A DNA stretch of 64,000 nucleotides. Source: Vibrio breoganii (GTDB taxonomy: Bacteria; Pseudomonadota; Gammaproteobacteria; Enterobacterales; Vibrionaceae). The DNA is taken from positions 992,001 to 1,056,000 of the forward strand of contig NZ_CP016177.1 in assembly GCF_001677275.1 (NCBI RefSeq), read 5' to 3'. Shown here piece by piece: positions 1 through 8,520 of this stretch. Below the pieces are notes generated by a model. It searched no databases, was not told where the DNA came from, and saw only the letters and a program-made list of their open reading frames with translations. Numbering within the stretch: position 1 is the first letter of the stretch; every line of letters begins with the position of its first letter. Made by a program: the position numbers and the translations under genes.

Positions 1-411
1 AGCGAGGGCACGGCTAAATCACTGGGCTCTGTAGGGGTTAAGTACAAGCTAGCAGGAAAAACAGGCACCACTAATAGCAACCGAGATAGCTGGTATGTGG
101 GCGTCGATGGACGTGAGCTGGTGACGGTTTGGCTTGGGCGAGGGGACAACGGCAACACTAAGCTAACTGGTGCAACAGGTGCATTATCTGTATATCGACA
201 ATACATCATGCAACGTGGAGCGCTAGAAATTAGCCCTCATTATGCCGATGATATTGAGATGGTTAACTTCAGCCGTCGTGGTCAGGGTAAACTCGCGGCC
301 AGTTGTGGTCGTGGATCCGTCACTCTGCCTGTATGGGGCGCTAGTCAATTTACTTCATCGGGGTGTGTTGGGGATGAAATCACGAACTTTTTCAAGAGCT
401 TGTTTAATTAA
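1..411 (+). CDS. mrcB: Penicillin-binding protein 1B, C-terminal end (partial)
   Basis: The frame is open from the first base of the window, so only the last 136 residues are present. The segment carries the KTGTT box (KTG triad of serine transpeptidases, about residue 20 of the fragment) and then DSWYVGVDG and VTVWLGRGDN, typical of the end of the class A PBP transpeptidase domain. A short Cys-containing tail follows, as in PBP1B of enteric and Vibrio species. The protein polymerises and cross-links peptidoglycan on the periplasmic face of the inner membrane. The assignment to PBP1B rather than PBP1A rests on remembered similarity of the tail. No clear terminator was seen before the next gene. 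Confidence 0.85.
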   Translation, partial: SEGTAKSLGSVGVKYKLAGKTGTTNSNRDSWYVGVDGRELVTVWLGRGDNGNTKLTGATGALSVYRQYIMQRGALEISPHYADDIEMVNFSRRGQGKLAASCGRGSVTLPVWGASQFTSSGCVGDEITNFFKSLFN

Positions 412-584
412 GTCAAAAAGGATACCAAAGACCAGTGCGCCAAAACTGGGCTAGGCATTATATCAATAGTGAATAGTTGTTATTGAGATAAATAATTTTC
501 ACGAATACCAAGCGTGCCCTATAGTTACCCTATACCAGTGATGCCTGAGGCATTCTCGCTGAATTAATGTAGGGGTATGAACAA

Positions 585-995
585 ATGAAAATTGTATCGA
601 TAGTGACTTATATATTTAGTTTGGTGTTTATTGCCGGTGAAACGCTACGTCGAGGAATAGGATACTTCTCTGTCAATGCTACCACTATGGTTGAAGACTA
701 TGTGTGCGGGGCATTATTGCTATTGGCGGCAGTACTGTGGTCGAAGGGAAGTAAGTATGCACATAAGTACATGATTGGCGCGTGGGGCTATGCAGCAGGC
801 GGAATGTTGGTGCCTTTTTTTGCTCATCTAGAGGCTTACTTGCGTGGTGTCCAAATACGTTCAGACCACCCAATCGATGATGTGAATTCAGTGATTCTAA
901 AGGGTGTTATTTGGAGTATTTGTGTCATTTGTTTTATCGTAACTCTCAAGACAAAGCAGGATTTGAGCCTCAACGATAAAGGCGCATCAGCATAA
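585..995 (+). CDS. Small integral membrane protein, unknown function
   Basis: A 136-residue hydrophobic protein with about four predicted membrane segments (roughly residues 5-22, 38-52, 58-82 and 107-124). It ends in a short basic/polar tail. The start is an ATG preceded by a purine-rich stretch (taggggtatg), with a weak ribosome-binding site. No catalytic motif is visible and I do not recognise the family. It lies alone between mrcB and a BCCT transporter, all on the same strand, with gaps over 100 bp, so it is probably transcribed separately. Confidence 0.6.
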   Translation: MKIVSIVTYIFSLVFIAGETLRRGIGYFSVNATTMVEDYVCGALLLLAAVLWSKGSKYAHKYMIGAWGYAAGGMLVPFFAHLEAYLRGVQIRSDHPIDDVNSVILKGVIWSICVICFIVTLKTKQDLSLNDKGASA

Positions 996-1112
996 CCCTT
1001 CTCTTTATCTACCTGCATAAGCAATATGCTTAATCGTCACGACAAATAGCCTGAATTGTTAAAAATCAAAGAGCGAGAGACTATGCCCTCTAACTTTATT
1101 AGGGTATGTGCA

Positions 1113-3020
1113 ATGCAAAAGTCGTTCTCTCTTATAGATAAGCCAACCTTCTTTGGCGCTCTATTTTTACTCTTGAGTGTGGTGTTCCCACTCATACTAT
1201 TTCCAGTTCAAGGTGCCAACTGGATCGCGGTTGCTAAGTCGTTTATGACGGACAAGCTTGGGGTTTTATACCTTGCACTTGGCATCGCTGCTATGTGTTT
1301 TATGATCTACACCATCTTCAGTGATCTTGGGCAGATCAAGCTAGGTGATGCCGATGAGCAGCCAGAATTTAGCAATGCCTCTTGGGCCGCTATGCTGTTC
1401 TGTGGTGGCATTGGTGCCAGTATTTTATATTGGGGCTGTATCGAGTGGGCCTACTACTACCAAACGCCTCCGTTTCAACTTCAAGCAGGAAGCGAAGAAG
1501 CGATACGCTGGGCGGCAACCTATGGCCTTTTCCACTGGGGACCTATCGCATGGTCTATCTACCTTATTCCAGCCCTGCCGATTGCCTATTTCTATTACGT
1601 TCGTAAGCAGCCGGTATTAAAGATCTCTAGTGCTTTGATGCCCGTCTTGGGTGAGAAACGTGCCAATGGTGGTATCGGGAAACTCATCGATGTGTTGTTT
1701 ATCTTTGGCATGTTGGGCGGGGCAGCTACAACCCTAGGCTTGGCAGCACCGCTTATCAACGGTGGTCTGCATCATATCTTCGGTATTCCTAACAATACGC
1801 TAAGCCAAGTGGCTGTCTTACTTCTGTGCACCGCTATTTTTGGTTACTCAGCTTACGCGGGTTTAGAAAAGGGCATTAAGTTTCTAAGCAATATCAATTT
1901 CTGGGGTGCGATGGGGTTATTGCTGTTTGTGCTAGTGGCAGGGCCTACCGTGTTCATATTAGAAACGGGCTTAGACTCGATTGGACGAATGCTGTCGAAC
2001 TTCTTCATGATGGCGTCTTGGGCGGAACCCTTTGGTGGCTATGGCGAGTTTACTGACACTCACTTTCCGCAAGATTGGACCATTTTCTACTGGGCATGGT
2101 GGCTAGTGTTCGCGCCTTGTATGGGGCTGTTTATTGCGCGTATCTCTCGCGGCAGAACCATCAAACAAATGGTAGTAGGGTCAATCTTCTACGGCTCTTT
2201 AGGTTGTTTCTTATTCTTTATCGTTCTGGGTAACTACGGCCTGTCTTTACAGCTTACTGGTGAGCTAGACGTGGTCAGTATCCTCAATCAATCTGGCGCT
2301 CCTGCCGCTATCTTTGCGACCTTGGATACCTTGCCGATGGGGACTATGGTCATTGGGGTTTTTACGCTGCTGTGCGTCATTTTTACCGCTACCTCTTTTG
2401 ACTCTATCTCATACATCTTGGCATCTGTGGTGCAAAATGATGTGACTGAAGAGCCAATGCGTTGGAACCGTCTGTTTTGGGCCTTTACCTTGTCATTCTT
2501 ACCGACGGTATTGATGTTTATGGGTGGCTTATCGACGCTGCAAACCGCTGCCATTGTCGGTGGTCTGCCACTGCTGATTATCTCTATCATGTTGATGGTG
2601 TCTTTTGTGCGTGCGGCGACACTGGATATTAAACATCAGCCGGAATATGAAGAACCTACGATCAATATCGAAGACCTTCCTGAGATGGATCCATGGTCAG
2701 CCGAGGGTATGGCGCTAGCTCAGTTTGAGCGCTTTAAAGATTTGGCCCAGCAAGCCGCTGAAGAAGAGCGTGAAGCGATGGCAAGCCTAATGAGCATGCG
2801 CAAGGAAATTCGAGCCTATGCCCTTGAGCATCACGATGATGCGCATTGCGCAGATCACCACCTGCCTGAAGAGATGCAAGCTGAGTTGCAACGATTAACA
2901 GATGAATTGACAGCGGCAAAAGAAAAGAAACAGGTCATGTCAGAGCAGGCTCAAGAATCGAGAATGACGTTCAACGCCATTATTTTAGAAGGTTTATCTG
3001 CAAATATGGCAACTTCCTAG
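1113..3020 (+). CDS. BCCT-family betaine/choline/carnitine-type transporter
   Basis: A secondary transporter of the betaine-choline-carnitine family, usually importing compatible solutes with Na+ or H+. Twelve membrane segments fill about residues 15-510. The family signature DWTIFYWAWW sits in the middle, with the WGCIEWAYY aromatic segment earlier. I chose the ATG at 1113 because AGGGT lies 7 nt upstream. An ATG at 1083 and a TTG at 1056 extend the frame without a better ribosome site. Unusually, about 110 residues of charged, helical, probably coiled-coil sequence follow the last helix and include an EHHDDAHCADHH cluster. The substrate cannot be read from sequence. It is monocistronic and ends at a strong terminator. 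Confidence 0.88.
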   Translation: MQKSFSLIDKPTFFGALFLLLSVVFPLILFPVQGANWIAVAKSFMTDKLGVLYLALGIAAMCFMIYTIFSDLGQIKLGDADEQPEFSNASWAAMLFCGGIGASILYWGCIEWAYYYQTPPFQLQAGSEEAIRWAATYGLFHWGPIAWSIYLIPALPIAYFYYVRKQPVLKISSALMPVLGEKRANGGIGKLIDVLFIFGMLGGAATTLGLAAPLINGGLHHIFGIPNNTLSQVAVLLLCTAIFGYSAYAGLEKGIKFLSNINFWGAMGLLLFVLVAGPTVFILETGLDSIGRMLSNFFMMASWAEPFGGYGEFTDTHFPQDWTIFYWAWWLVFAPCMGLFIARISRGRTIKQMVVGSIFYGSLGCFLFFIVLGNYGLSLQLTGELDVVSILNQSGAPAAIFATLDTLPMGTMVIGVFTLLCVIFTATSFDSISYILASVVQNDVTEEPMRWNRLFWAFTLSFLPTVLMFMGGLSTLQTAAIVGGLPLLIISIMLMVSFVRAATLDIKHQPEYEEPTINIEDLPEMDPWSAEGMALAQFERFKDLAQQAAEEEREAMASLMSMRKEIRAYALEHHDDAHCADHHLPEEMQAELQRLTDELTAAKEKKQVMSEQAQESRMTFNAIILEGLSANMATS

Positions 3021-3038
3021 GCACATAGCAGATAGTAT

Positions 3039-3070
3039 TAAGCCGAGTCGCAAGACTCGGCTTCTTTTTT
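3039..3070 (+). terminator. Rho-independent terminator after the BCCT gene
   Basis: A 9-bp perfect stem (agccgagtc / gactcggct) with a GCAA tetraloop is followed by tcttttttat, 20 bp after the BCCT stop codon. Confidence 0.9.
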
Positions 3071-3099
3071 ATATTCACCTAGCCGGTGAGTTGTTTTTA

Positions 3100-4539
3100 T
3101 TAGTTAATGCGCTCAATTGACGGTGGTACAAACTTGAACCACTGCTCACTTGGGCCATACATGCGGAATAGTGAGAACCACTCTTCGCCCGCATTCAATG
3201 GCATACAGTTGGTCATGGCATCAGTGCAGTTTGCTGACCAGTGAATATCAACTGAGCCATTTGGGTTAACCTGAAAATCAGATTGGTTGGATGCAATACC
3301 AATTTGTGTGCCCGCACCTTTTAAGTAAGCGCCAGTTTCCATTGAATACGTCAAGAACGAGTAGAATCGCTCTGCGGGTACCGCGCTAGAATCTGCAATG
3401 TGTACTTTATAATCGTGGTCACCAGAGAGTGGGCGACCTTCGTTGTCTAGAACACCTTTGATGTAGGTTGTTGATTTAGACTCAGCCAAAGAGGCTGGTG
3501 GTGCAAAGTAATAGGTAAATGTCGTTCCTCGACCAGAGTAATCGTTCCAGTTTTCATCCACATAGGTCGCATTGGTGGTCATCATCTCTTGGTTTACAGG
3601 GATGGTCCATTGAGAAGCTTCACCCCAAAGACGCGGTGCGTAATAGGTAAAGTCATGCTTCATCTCATCTTTCAGTTCAACAATAGCAGCATTGAACATA
3701 ATGACCTGATCTGCCGTTGGCTCGAATGCTTGGCCTTTTTCGATACCAATCATCTTCATCATTCCGTAGAAGGCTTTTTCATCGGCCTTGATACGCTCTT
3801 GTTGAATCGCCTTATTAGCTGACTCCCAGAATGACATATCCCACTGAATGTGACCGTCATATTGAACGTTATCTAAGGTAACAAACTCAGTCGTTGGCTT
3901 TGAACCTAGTGGGTAAATCTTCATTTTCTGCACATACTCAGAGTGGCCCTTCATGTCTTTTTCAGACGTGGTTTCTGTTAGTGAGCGAATAGAGATGTAG
4001 CCACGATCTGTGGGTTGTACTACCACAATGTAGCCATCGGTATTACCTTCATATCCTTCTGGAACAATTAGGTACTTCCCGCCTTTACCTTTGTCTTCAC
4101 CACCAGGACCTACATCCATAATTGGCTGATGCCAAGACGTTAGAAAGGTACCAAAGAAGGCGTTGCTATCTGTTGCTGGGGGGATTTCTACCACAACAGG
4201 GCCATCAGCGATGTTGTGATAAGTGTGAACGTATGGAGAGTTATTATTGCCCGTTACCATAGCGGCTTCGGCAGTCATTGGGCGCTCGTAGTAATACACA
4301 GTGTTGTTACGTTTGTCTTCGTTGCCAAAGGTATCAAAAGCCACCTGCGCCATTCGCTCGTACATTACCTGAGGCATGATCCAGATACCTGCTTCTAGAG
4401 CACGGCGGTTAAAACGCTTTTCATCTATATTGACGGTTTGTGTGTCAGCTTGCGTCGTCGATGAAGTAGAAGCGATAGCACTAGCGCTAACAGTAGACAA
4501 AATAGCAGTGATAGTGAGCGATAAAACAGTGTGTTTCAT
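3100..4539 (-). CDS. Exported DUF1254/DUF1214-type protein
   Basis: A 479-residue protein starting MKHTVLSLTI with a clear Sec signal peptide (cleavage near SASAIAS). The frame is open to 4629, but the inner ATG at 4539 has AGGTA upstream and gives the proper signal peptide. The mature part has the layout I know from DUF1254 (N-terminal; NNSPYVHTYHN, GPVVVEIP) followed by DUF1214 (C-terminal; SFLTYSMETGAYLKG, NPNGSVDIHW, EEWFSLFRMYGPSE). Members are envelope proteins of unknown biochemical role, some cell-wall-like. It is the last gene of a leftward unit behind a Crp/Fnr-type regulator 100 bp upstream, with a palindrome in between, so it may be that regulator's target. Confidence 0.8.
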   Translation of the reverse strand: MKHTVLSLTITAILSTVSASAIASTSSTTQADTQTVNIDEKRFNRRALEAGIWIMPQVMYERMAQVAFDTFGNEDKRNNTVYYYERPMTAEAAMVTGNNNSPYVHTYHNIADGPVVVEIPPATDSNAFFGTFLTSWHQPIMDVGPGGEDKGKGGKYLIVPEGYEGNTDGYIVVVQPTDRGYISIRSLTETTSEKDMKGHSEYVQKMKIYPLGSKPTTEFVTLDNVQYDGHIQWDMSFWESANKAIQQERIKADEKAFYGMMKMIGIEKGQAFEPTADQVIMFNAAIVELKDEMKHDFTYYAPRLWGEASQWTIPVNQEMMTTNATYVDENWNDYSGRGTTFTYYFAPPASLAESKSTTYIKGVLDNEGRPLSGDHDYKVHIADSSAVPAERFYSFLTYSMETGAYLKGAGTQIGIASNQSDFQVNPNGSVDIHWSANCTDAMTNCMPLNAGEEWFSLFRMYGPSEQWFKFVPPSIERIN

Positions 4540-4618
4540 TTGCGATACCTTAGTTACTAAATGAGTTATGGGGGCGTTGTGAACAACGTGGCGCCATAGT
4601 AACGGTCGCAAATGATAA

Positions 4619-4641
4619 AGATTTCGCATGGTGCGAAATCT
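4619..4641 (-). promoter_or_regulatory. Perfect palindrome between the Crp/Fnr-type gene and the DUF1254 gene
   Basis: Arms of 10 bp (agatttcgca / tgcgaaatct) are separated by 3 bp and overlap the regulator's stop codon. Read leftward, the hairpin is followed by TTTATCATTT, so it could be a leaky terminator or attenuator. It could equally be an operator for the adjacent regulator. A second short dyad (cgttgt-ga-acaacg) lies at 4575-4588. Confidence 0.5.
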
Positions 4642-5269
4642 ACCTAATTATTTCTACTTTTCGGTAGCTTTGTTTGATAGTGCCTTGCTTGTCGAGGGCT
4701 TTCATCGCTCGAGATACCTTGTGACGACTGACGCCTAAGTAAGAGGCAAGGTCATCATGAGATATCTGAACCACCAGGTCGCTACCACTTAATTGTGTTA
4801 AACGGTCCATAAGACGCTCGCTTAACGGGCGGGTTGCGAGATTATCAAATTTGCCATACATAATTCGCAAACGCGCAACGATGGAGTGGGCAACAAATCG
4901 ATAAACTTCATTAAGAAGTGCTTGTTCGACTCGTATTTGAGAGTGAGGAATACCGATTATCTTGATATCTGTGAGTGCGACTGCTGAATAGGGGAGCGCA
5001 CCCCCATCCACAAAAGCCGCGTCTCCAAACCAAAATCCAGCAGAGCATTTCTCGATGATCACATAGTTGCCTTCTTCATCAATATAAGAAACCTCTACCT
5101 CACCGCTGACGGTCAGTGCTAATTGATTGGGAATGTCACCTTGTCGAAACAAATGCTGTCCCGCTTCTAGGGAGTAGCTCTTAGCACTGACAAATGCCTT
5201 GTATAGACAAGGATATTCGTCGCAGTTTATAAACGGTTTGATAGCTGGTGGAGAAAGCTCTGTTGTCAT
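4640..5269 (-). CDS. Crp/Fnr-family transcriptional regulator
   Basis: A 209-residue protein. A cyclic-nucleotide-binding-like beta barrel covers about residues 20-130 (GQHLFRQGDIPNQLALTVSGEVEVSY). A long dimerisation helix follows, then a winged helix-turn-helix near residues 155-205 (ISHDDLASYLGVSRHKVSRAMKAL). It lacks the N-terminal Cys cluster of FNR and the R/S cAMP contacts of CRP, so the ligand is unknown. The start codon overlaps the stop of the upstream membrane-protein gene in an ATGA, indicating translational coupling. The downstream DUF1254 gene is a plausible target. Confidence 0.85.
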   Translation of the reverse strand: MTTELSPPAIKPFINCDEYPCLYKAFVSAKSYSLEAGQHLFRQGDIPNQLALTVSGEVEVSYIDEEGNYVIIEKCSAGFWFGDAAFVDGGALPYSAVALTDIKIIGIPHSQIRVEQALLNEVYRFVAHSIVARLRIMYGKFDNLATRPLSERLMDRLTQLSGSDLVVQISHDDLASYLGVSRHKVSRAMKALDKQGTIKQSYRKVEIIR

Positions 5270-6294
5270 CGAATATAGCCTAGAGTCTGTGTTGTCAGGT
5301 TTGCATCTATGGATTGATCACCCTTCATTCGCTCCCACAATGTACTGAGATGCTCAAAGCCTCTTTGGCTTGGAAATCGTTGCGGCGCGTCGACTAATAC
5401 CCAATTACCGGCGTCGTCACGCTCGGCATAGACAAACTCAAATGAAAGATTGTCACCCATGCCAAGTCGCAAGTCCGAGACAATGAGTGAATCTTTCTCT
5501 TCGCGGTAATTTAAGTAGTTATGCGAGAAGGCTTTCAGCCCTTTTAATGTGGCTGGCTTTTCTTCTAGAGGCCATGCACCTAATGGGCGACCCACAAAGT
5601 CGATATTGGTGTCTTTATCGAGTATTGATGCAAGGCCTTCCCAATAGTAATCGTCGTCCATTACCACGACTCGCCAAAGCACCGTATTAAACGGGGTGGG
5701 GGTGATCATGACCTGTTTGTTTGGGAGGTTTTGCGCAGCTAGATTATGTTCGACTCGATTGGCGATGTATTGTTGAGCTGCAAAGCCCCAGCCTAGGTAT
5801 AGGGTAGAGAGAAGCAATACGCTTTGACACCATTTAGCCCCCGCGGTTTTGGAAAACAGAGCGACAACAATCGCCACCAACAATGGGAGCGTATAGAGCG
5901 GGTCTATGATGAAGATATTACGCAGTTCAAAATAGCCCTCAAACGGCCAAATAAGCTGGGTGCCGTAGGTGGTCATAGCGTCAAGAAGCGTGTGGGTCAC
6001 GAGCACGCTTACGGTCAGTACAGAGACTCGTTTGAAATTCCAGAATGCATCGGGACGAAATCGGCAGTAAAGCCAAGATAACAGCAGTGCAAATGGAGGC
6101 AATAGCAATAAAGAGTGAGTGAAGCCACGATGCTTAATGGTGTTGCTTACCGCATCGCCATAGTCGAGAACAACATCAAGATCGGGCAGTGTGCCCAGTG
6201 CGGCGCCAGCCAACAGCACCTTGGCATTGCATTGCTTCCCTGCGACAGCACCGGCAATGGTTGCCCCTAGTGCTGCTTGTGTTACTGAATCCAT
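5266..6294 (-). CDS. YdjM/DUF457-type membrane-bound metal-dependent hydrolase
   Basis: A 342-residue protein. The start chosen is MDSVTQAALGATIAG, preceded by AGGAAA; the open frame extends 21 codons further upstream without a ribosome site. The N-terminal half has the family layout: glycine/alanine-rich GATIAGAVAG, then LPDLDVV, then KHRGFTHSLL (acidic and His residues thought to bind metal), with four or five membrane helices up to about residue 190. A soluble C-terminal domain of about 150 residues follows. Members related to E. coli YdjM are annotated as hydrolases but their substrate is unknown. It is first in the leftward unit with the Crp/Fnr-type and DUF1254 genes. Confidence 0.8.
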   Translation of the reverse strand: MDSVTQAALGATIAGAVAGKQCNAKVLLAGAALGTLPDLDVVLDYGDAVSNTIKHRGFTHSLLLLPPFALLLSWLYCRFRPDAFWNFKRVSVLTVSVLVTHTLLDAMTTYGTQLIWPFEGYFELRNIFIIDPLYTLPLLVAIVVALFSKTAGAKWCQSVLLLSTLYLGWGFAAQQYIANRVEHNLAAQNLPNKQVMITPTPFNTVLWRVVVMDDDYYWEGLASILDKDTNIDFVGRPLGAWPLEEKPATLKGLKAFSHNYLNYREEKDSLIVSDLRLGMGDNLSFEFVYAERDDAGNWVLVDAPQRFPSQRGFEHLSTLWERMKGDQSIDANLTTQTLGYIR

Positions 6295-6397
6295 TGATTT
6301 CCTTTTATCGAAAACGTTATTTAGATGAAGATGGTAAAGGGTTGTACCCGAGATCAAAACGCTAAGATCAGCGTAATATTGATTCTGCCACTATACC

Positions 6398-7273
6398 TTA
6401 ATTGCCAGCGTTGCGAATCACACCGAGCATAGCCTCACTGGCTTTAGATACATAGTGTTCTTTACTCCAGATAGCGGCAAGTTCCCAGCGAATGTTCTGT
6501 TTAATGGGTATAAAGCAATAGTCATCACTATTGAGCCTTTTGCAGATGGGCTCGGGCATAAAGCTCACGCCTGTTCCACTTTTCACCATAGCCGCCAGAA
6601 AGTCCCACTGACTGCTCCTAACCCCGATTCTAGGCGTGAACCCGTGCTCAAGACACATCTGGGTGATCACCTCTGAGATAATAAACTCAGGGTTATACAG
6701 ATAAAATGGCAGATCCTTAAGCTCCACAATATCGAGCTGTTGTTTATTTTTCCACTGCTGCGTTTTTGGTAATACCGCAAAGATGGGGTAACTGCCGATA
6801 GCCCAAGTATTAAATCTTGGGTCGGGCTCCGTGAGCATGGTAATGGAAATATCAATCTTCCCATCAAGCACGGCTCGCTCCAGTTTGCGGCTGCCGCTCT
6901 CTACGATTGAAACCTCAATATCTGGATACTGAAGAGAGAACTCCTGAATGAGGTGGGTGTATAGATGACCCACCATTGGAGGGATCCCTAAGGTAATCTT
7001 GCCACTTTTGAGCTGTTTTAGATCGTTGAGCCTCACTTCCAACTCTTGTTGTTGAAACAGTATCGACTGTGCGTATTGAAAGACGATCTCGCCAGCATCG
7101 GTTAATCCTAGCTCCCTGCCATTGCGATAGATGAGCGCTTGCCCATAGGCGCTCTCCAAAGATTTAAGCGCCTTGCTAATCGTAGGCTGAGTGACAAAAA
7201 GCTGTTCAGAGGCTTTGGTAAAGCTTTTGCTTTGGATCAGGGTGACAAAGTACTGAAGCTCTTTCATGGTCAT
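6398..7273 (-). CDS. cidR: LysR-family regulator, CidR-like
   Basis: A 291-residue LysR protein. The winged helix-turn-helix covers residues 1-62 (MKELQYFVTLIQSKSFTKAS, TQPTISKALKSLE), and the periplasmic-binding-like effector domain follows. It is divergent from cidA/cidB with only about 60 bp between the starts, the arrangement known for CidR, which senses acetate/pyruvate metabolism in other bacteria. An ATTCC-N5-GGAAT dyad in the gap is a likely autoregulatory site. The start at 7273 has AAGGA upstream; an ATG two codons later is also possible. Confidence 0.83.
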   Translation of the reverse strand: MTMKELQYFVTLIQSKSFTKASEQLFVTQPTISKALKSLESAYGQALIYRNGRELGLTDAGEIVFQYAQSILFQQQELEVRLNDLKQLKSGKITLGIPPMVGHLYTHLIQEFSLQYPDIEVSIVESGSRKLERAVLDGKIDISITMLTEPDPRFNTWAIGSYPIFAVLPKTQQWKNKQQLDIVELKDLPFYLYNPEFIISEVITQMCLEHGFTPRIGVRSSQWDFLAAMVKSGTGVSFMPEPICKRLNSDDYCFIPIKQNIRWELAAIWSKEHYVSKASEAMLGVIRNAGN

Positions 7274-7279
7274 CTTTAC

Positions 7280-7294
7280 ATTCCTTTTTGGAAT
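7280..7294. promoter_or_regulatory. Candidate LysR (CidR) operator
   Basis: A perfect ATTCC-TTTTT-GGAAT inverted repeat with T-N11-A spacing sits between the divergent LysR gene and cidA. It overlaps the AAGGA ribosome-binding site of the LysR gene on the minus strand. Confidence 0.5.
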
Positions 7295-7333
7295 ACTTTG
7301 TGATCATTTTATTCATTGGAGTTTGGTTATTCA

Positions 7334-7771
7334 ATGTTTGATAATTTAATCACCATTTCGTCAGCCGTATTTTCAATGAACCGCTTAAAACTAAAACACA
7401 TAGGCATGACCATCATACAGATCGTAGCGCTCTGTCTAATTTGGCTATTCTCCGACTGGCTTGTATCTACTTTCCATATTCCTTTGCCTTCAAACGTGTT
7501 GGGTATGTTTTTGTTGTTGGCTTTGCTGTTTAGCAAGGTGGTCAAAGTGAAATGGCTTAAAGCGGGTTCTAACTGGTTGATTGCCGAAATGCTGCTGTTC
7601 TTTATTCCTGCGGTTATTGCCATTGTGAACTATCAAAGCTTGTTTGAGCAGCAAGGGCTAAAGATTGCTCTGGTTATAGGCACTAGTACCATCTTTGTTC
7701 TATCGGTAACGGCGCTAGTGGTGGATGTGGTGTACCGCTATGAGCTTAAAAAACTTCGAGGTACTCGATAA
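7334..7771 (+). CDS. cidA: CidA/LrgA family holin-like membrane protein
   Basis: A 145-residue protein with four membrane helices and the family pattern PLPSNVLGMFLLLALL (helix 2) and AEMLLFFIPAVIAIVNY (helix 3). CidA/LrgA proteins are holin-like and, with CidB/LrgB, affect murein hydrolase activity and pyruvate/acetate overflow in other bacteria. The frame can start at TTG 7316, ATG 7334 or ATG 7376. 7334 was chosen for the upstream GGAG, although the spacing is long. The gene overlaps cidB by one base (TAATG). Confidence 0.85.
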   Translation: MFDNLITISSAVFSMNRLKLKHIGMTIIQIVALCLIWLFSDWLVSTFHIPLPSNVLGMFLLLALLFSKVVKVKWLKAGSNWLIAEMLLFFIPAVIAIVNYQSLFEQQGLKIALVIGTSTIFVLSVTALVVDVVYRYELKKLRGTR

Positions 7772-8454
7772 TGCACACGTATCTAGCCATTTTCTGTTTT
7801 GTGTTTACTGTTGTGGGTTATTACTTCACTAAGTCACTGCATGGTCGATTTAACAAGACTTGGTTGATACCACTGGTTTCGGTGCCGGTGTTGATTGTGG
7901 CTGCGCTACTACTGCTGGGCATTAGCTATGACGACTATATTCAAGAATCCCACTGGTTGGTGTGGATGCTAGGGCCAGCCACTGTCGCATTTGCTATCCC
8001 TGTGTATGAAAACAGACGATTGATTAAAAACCATTGGTTGTCGATTTCGCTGGGGGTAGTGGTTGCGGTGATTGCTGCCCTAGTGAGTACGATATTACTG
8101 AGCAAAGGTATGCATCTTTCTGAGTTGCTGCAAAAAAGCTTGGCGGTTCGCTCGATTACCACACCTTTTGCGGTAGTAGCTTCCAAAGCCATTGGTGGTC
8201 AGCCCGATCTTACCGCAATATTTGTTGTTATGACGGGTATCGTCGGGATTGTCGTTGGTGAAACTATGCTGAGCCTATTTAGAATCCGCTCTCGTCACGG
8301 CAAAGGCGCAGGTCTTGGCGCATGTGCTCATGGCTCAGGCACGGCAATCGCCTATGGCATTCATTCCAAGGCGGGGACCATTGCAAGTTTAATCATGCTG
8401 TTTTCAGGGGTAGCGACAGTTCTGCTCTCACCAATAATCGCTTTGATGGTGTAG
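7771..8454 (+). CDS. cidB: CidB/LrgB family membrane protein
   Basis: A 227-residue, mostly hydrophobic protein with about seven helices. It carries the LrgB hallmarks LGPATVAFAIPVYENR, KSLAVRSITTPFAV and RSRHGKGAGLGACAHGSGTA. It is translationally coupled to cidA by a one-base stop/start overlap. The protein is the partner of the holin-like CidA, and recent work on the family links such pairs to pyruvate or glycolate transport. The gene converges with the LacI gene 66 bp downstream. Confidence 0.88.
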   Translation: MHTYLAIFCFVFTVVGYYFTKSLHGRFNKTWLIPLVSVPVLIVAALLLLGISYDDYIQESHWLVWMLGPATVAFAIPVYENRRLIKNHWLSISLGVVVAVIAALVSTILLSKGMHLSELLQKSLAVRSITTPFAVVASKAIGGQPDLTAIFVVMTGIVGIVVGETMLSLFRIRSRHGKGAGLGACAHGSGTAIAYGIHSKAGTIASLIMLFSGVATVLLSPIIALMV

Positions 8455-8520
8455 TTTACATCGCTGTTACCACAGCAAAGGCTGAAAGATTCCAGATAAG
8501 TCGCATTTAAAGCACTGTGT

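Noticed and set aside
3100..4629. Longer start for the DUF1254 gene at 4629
   Set aside because: It starts within the palindrome next to the regulator's stop and would place 30 residues ahead of an obvious signal peptide; the inner ATG has a ribosome site.
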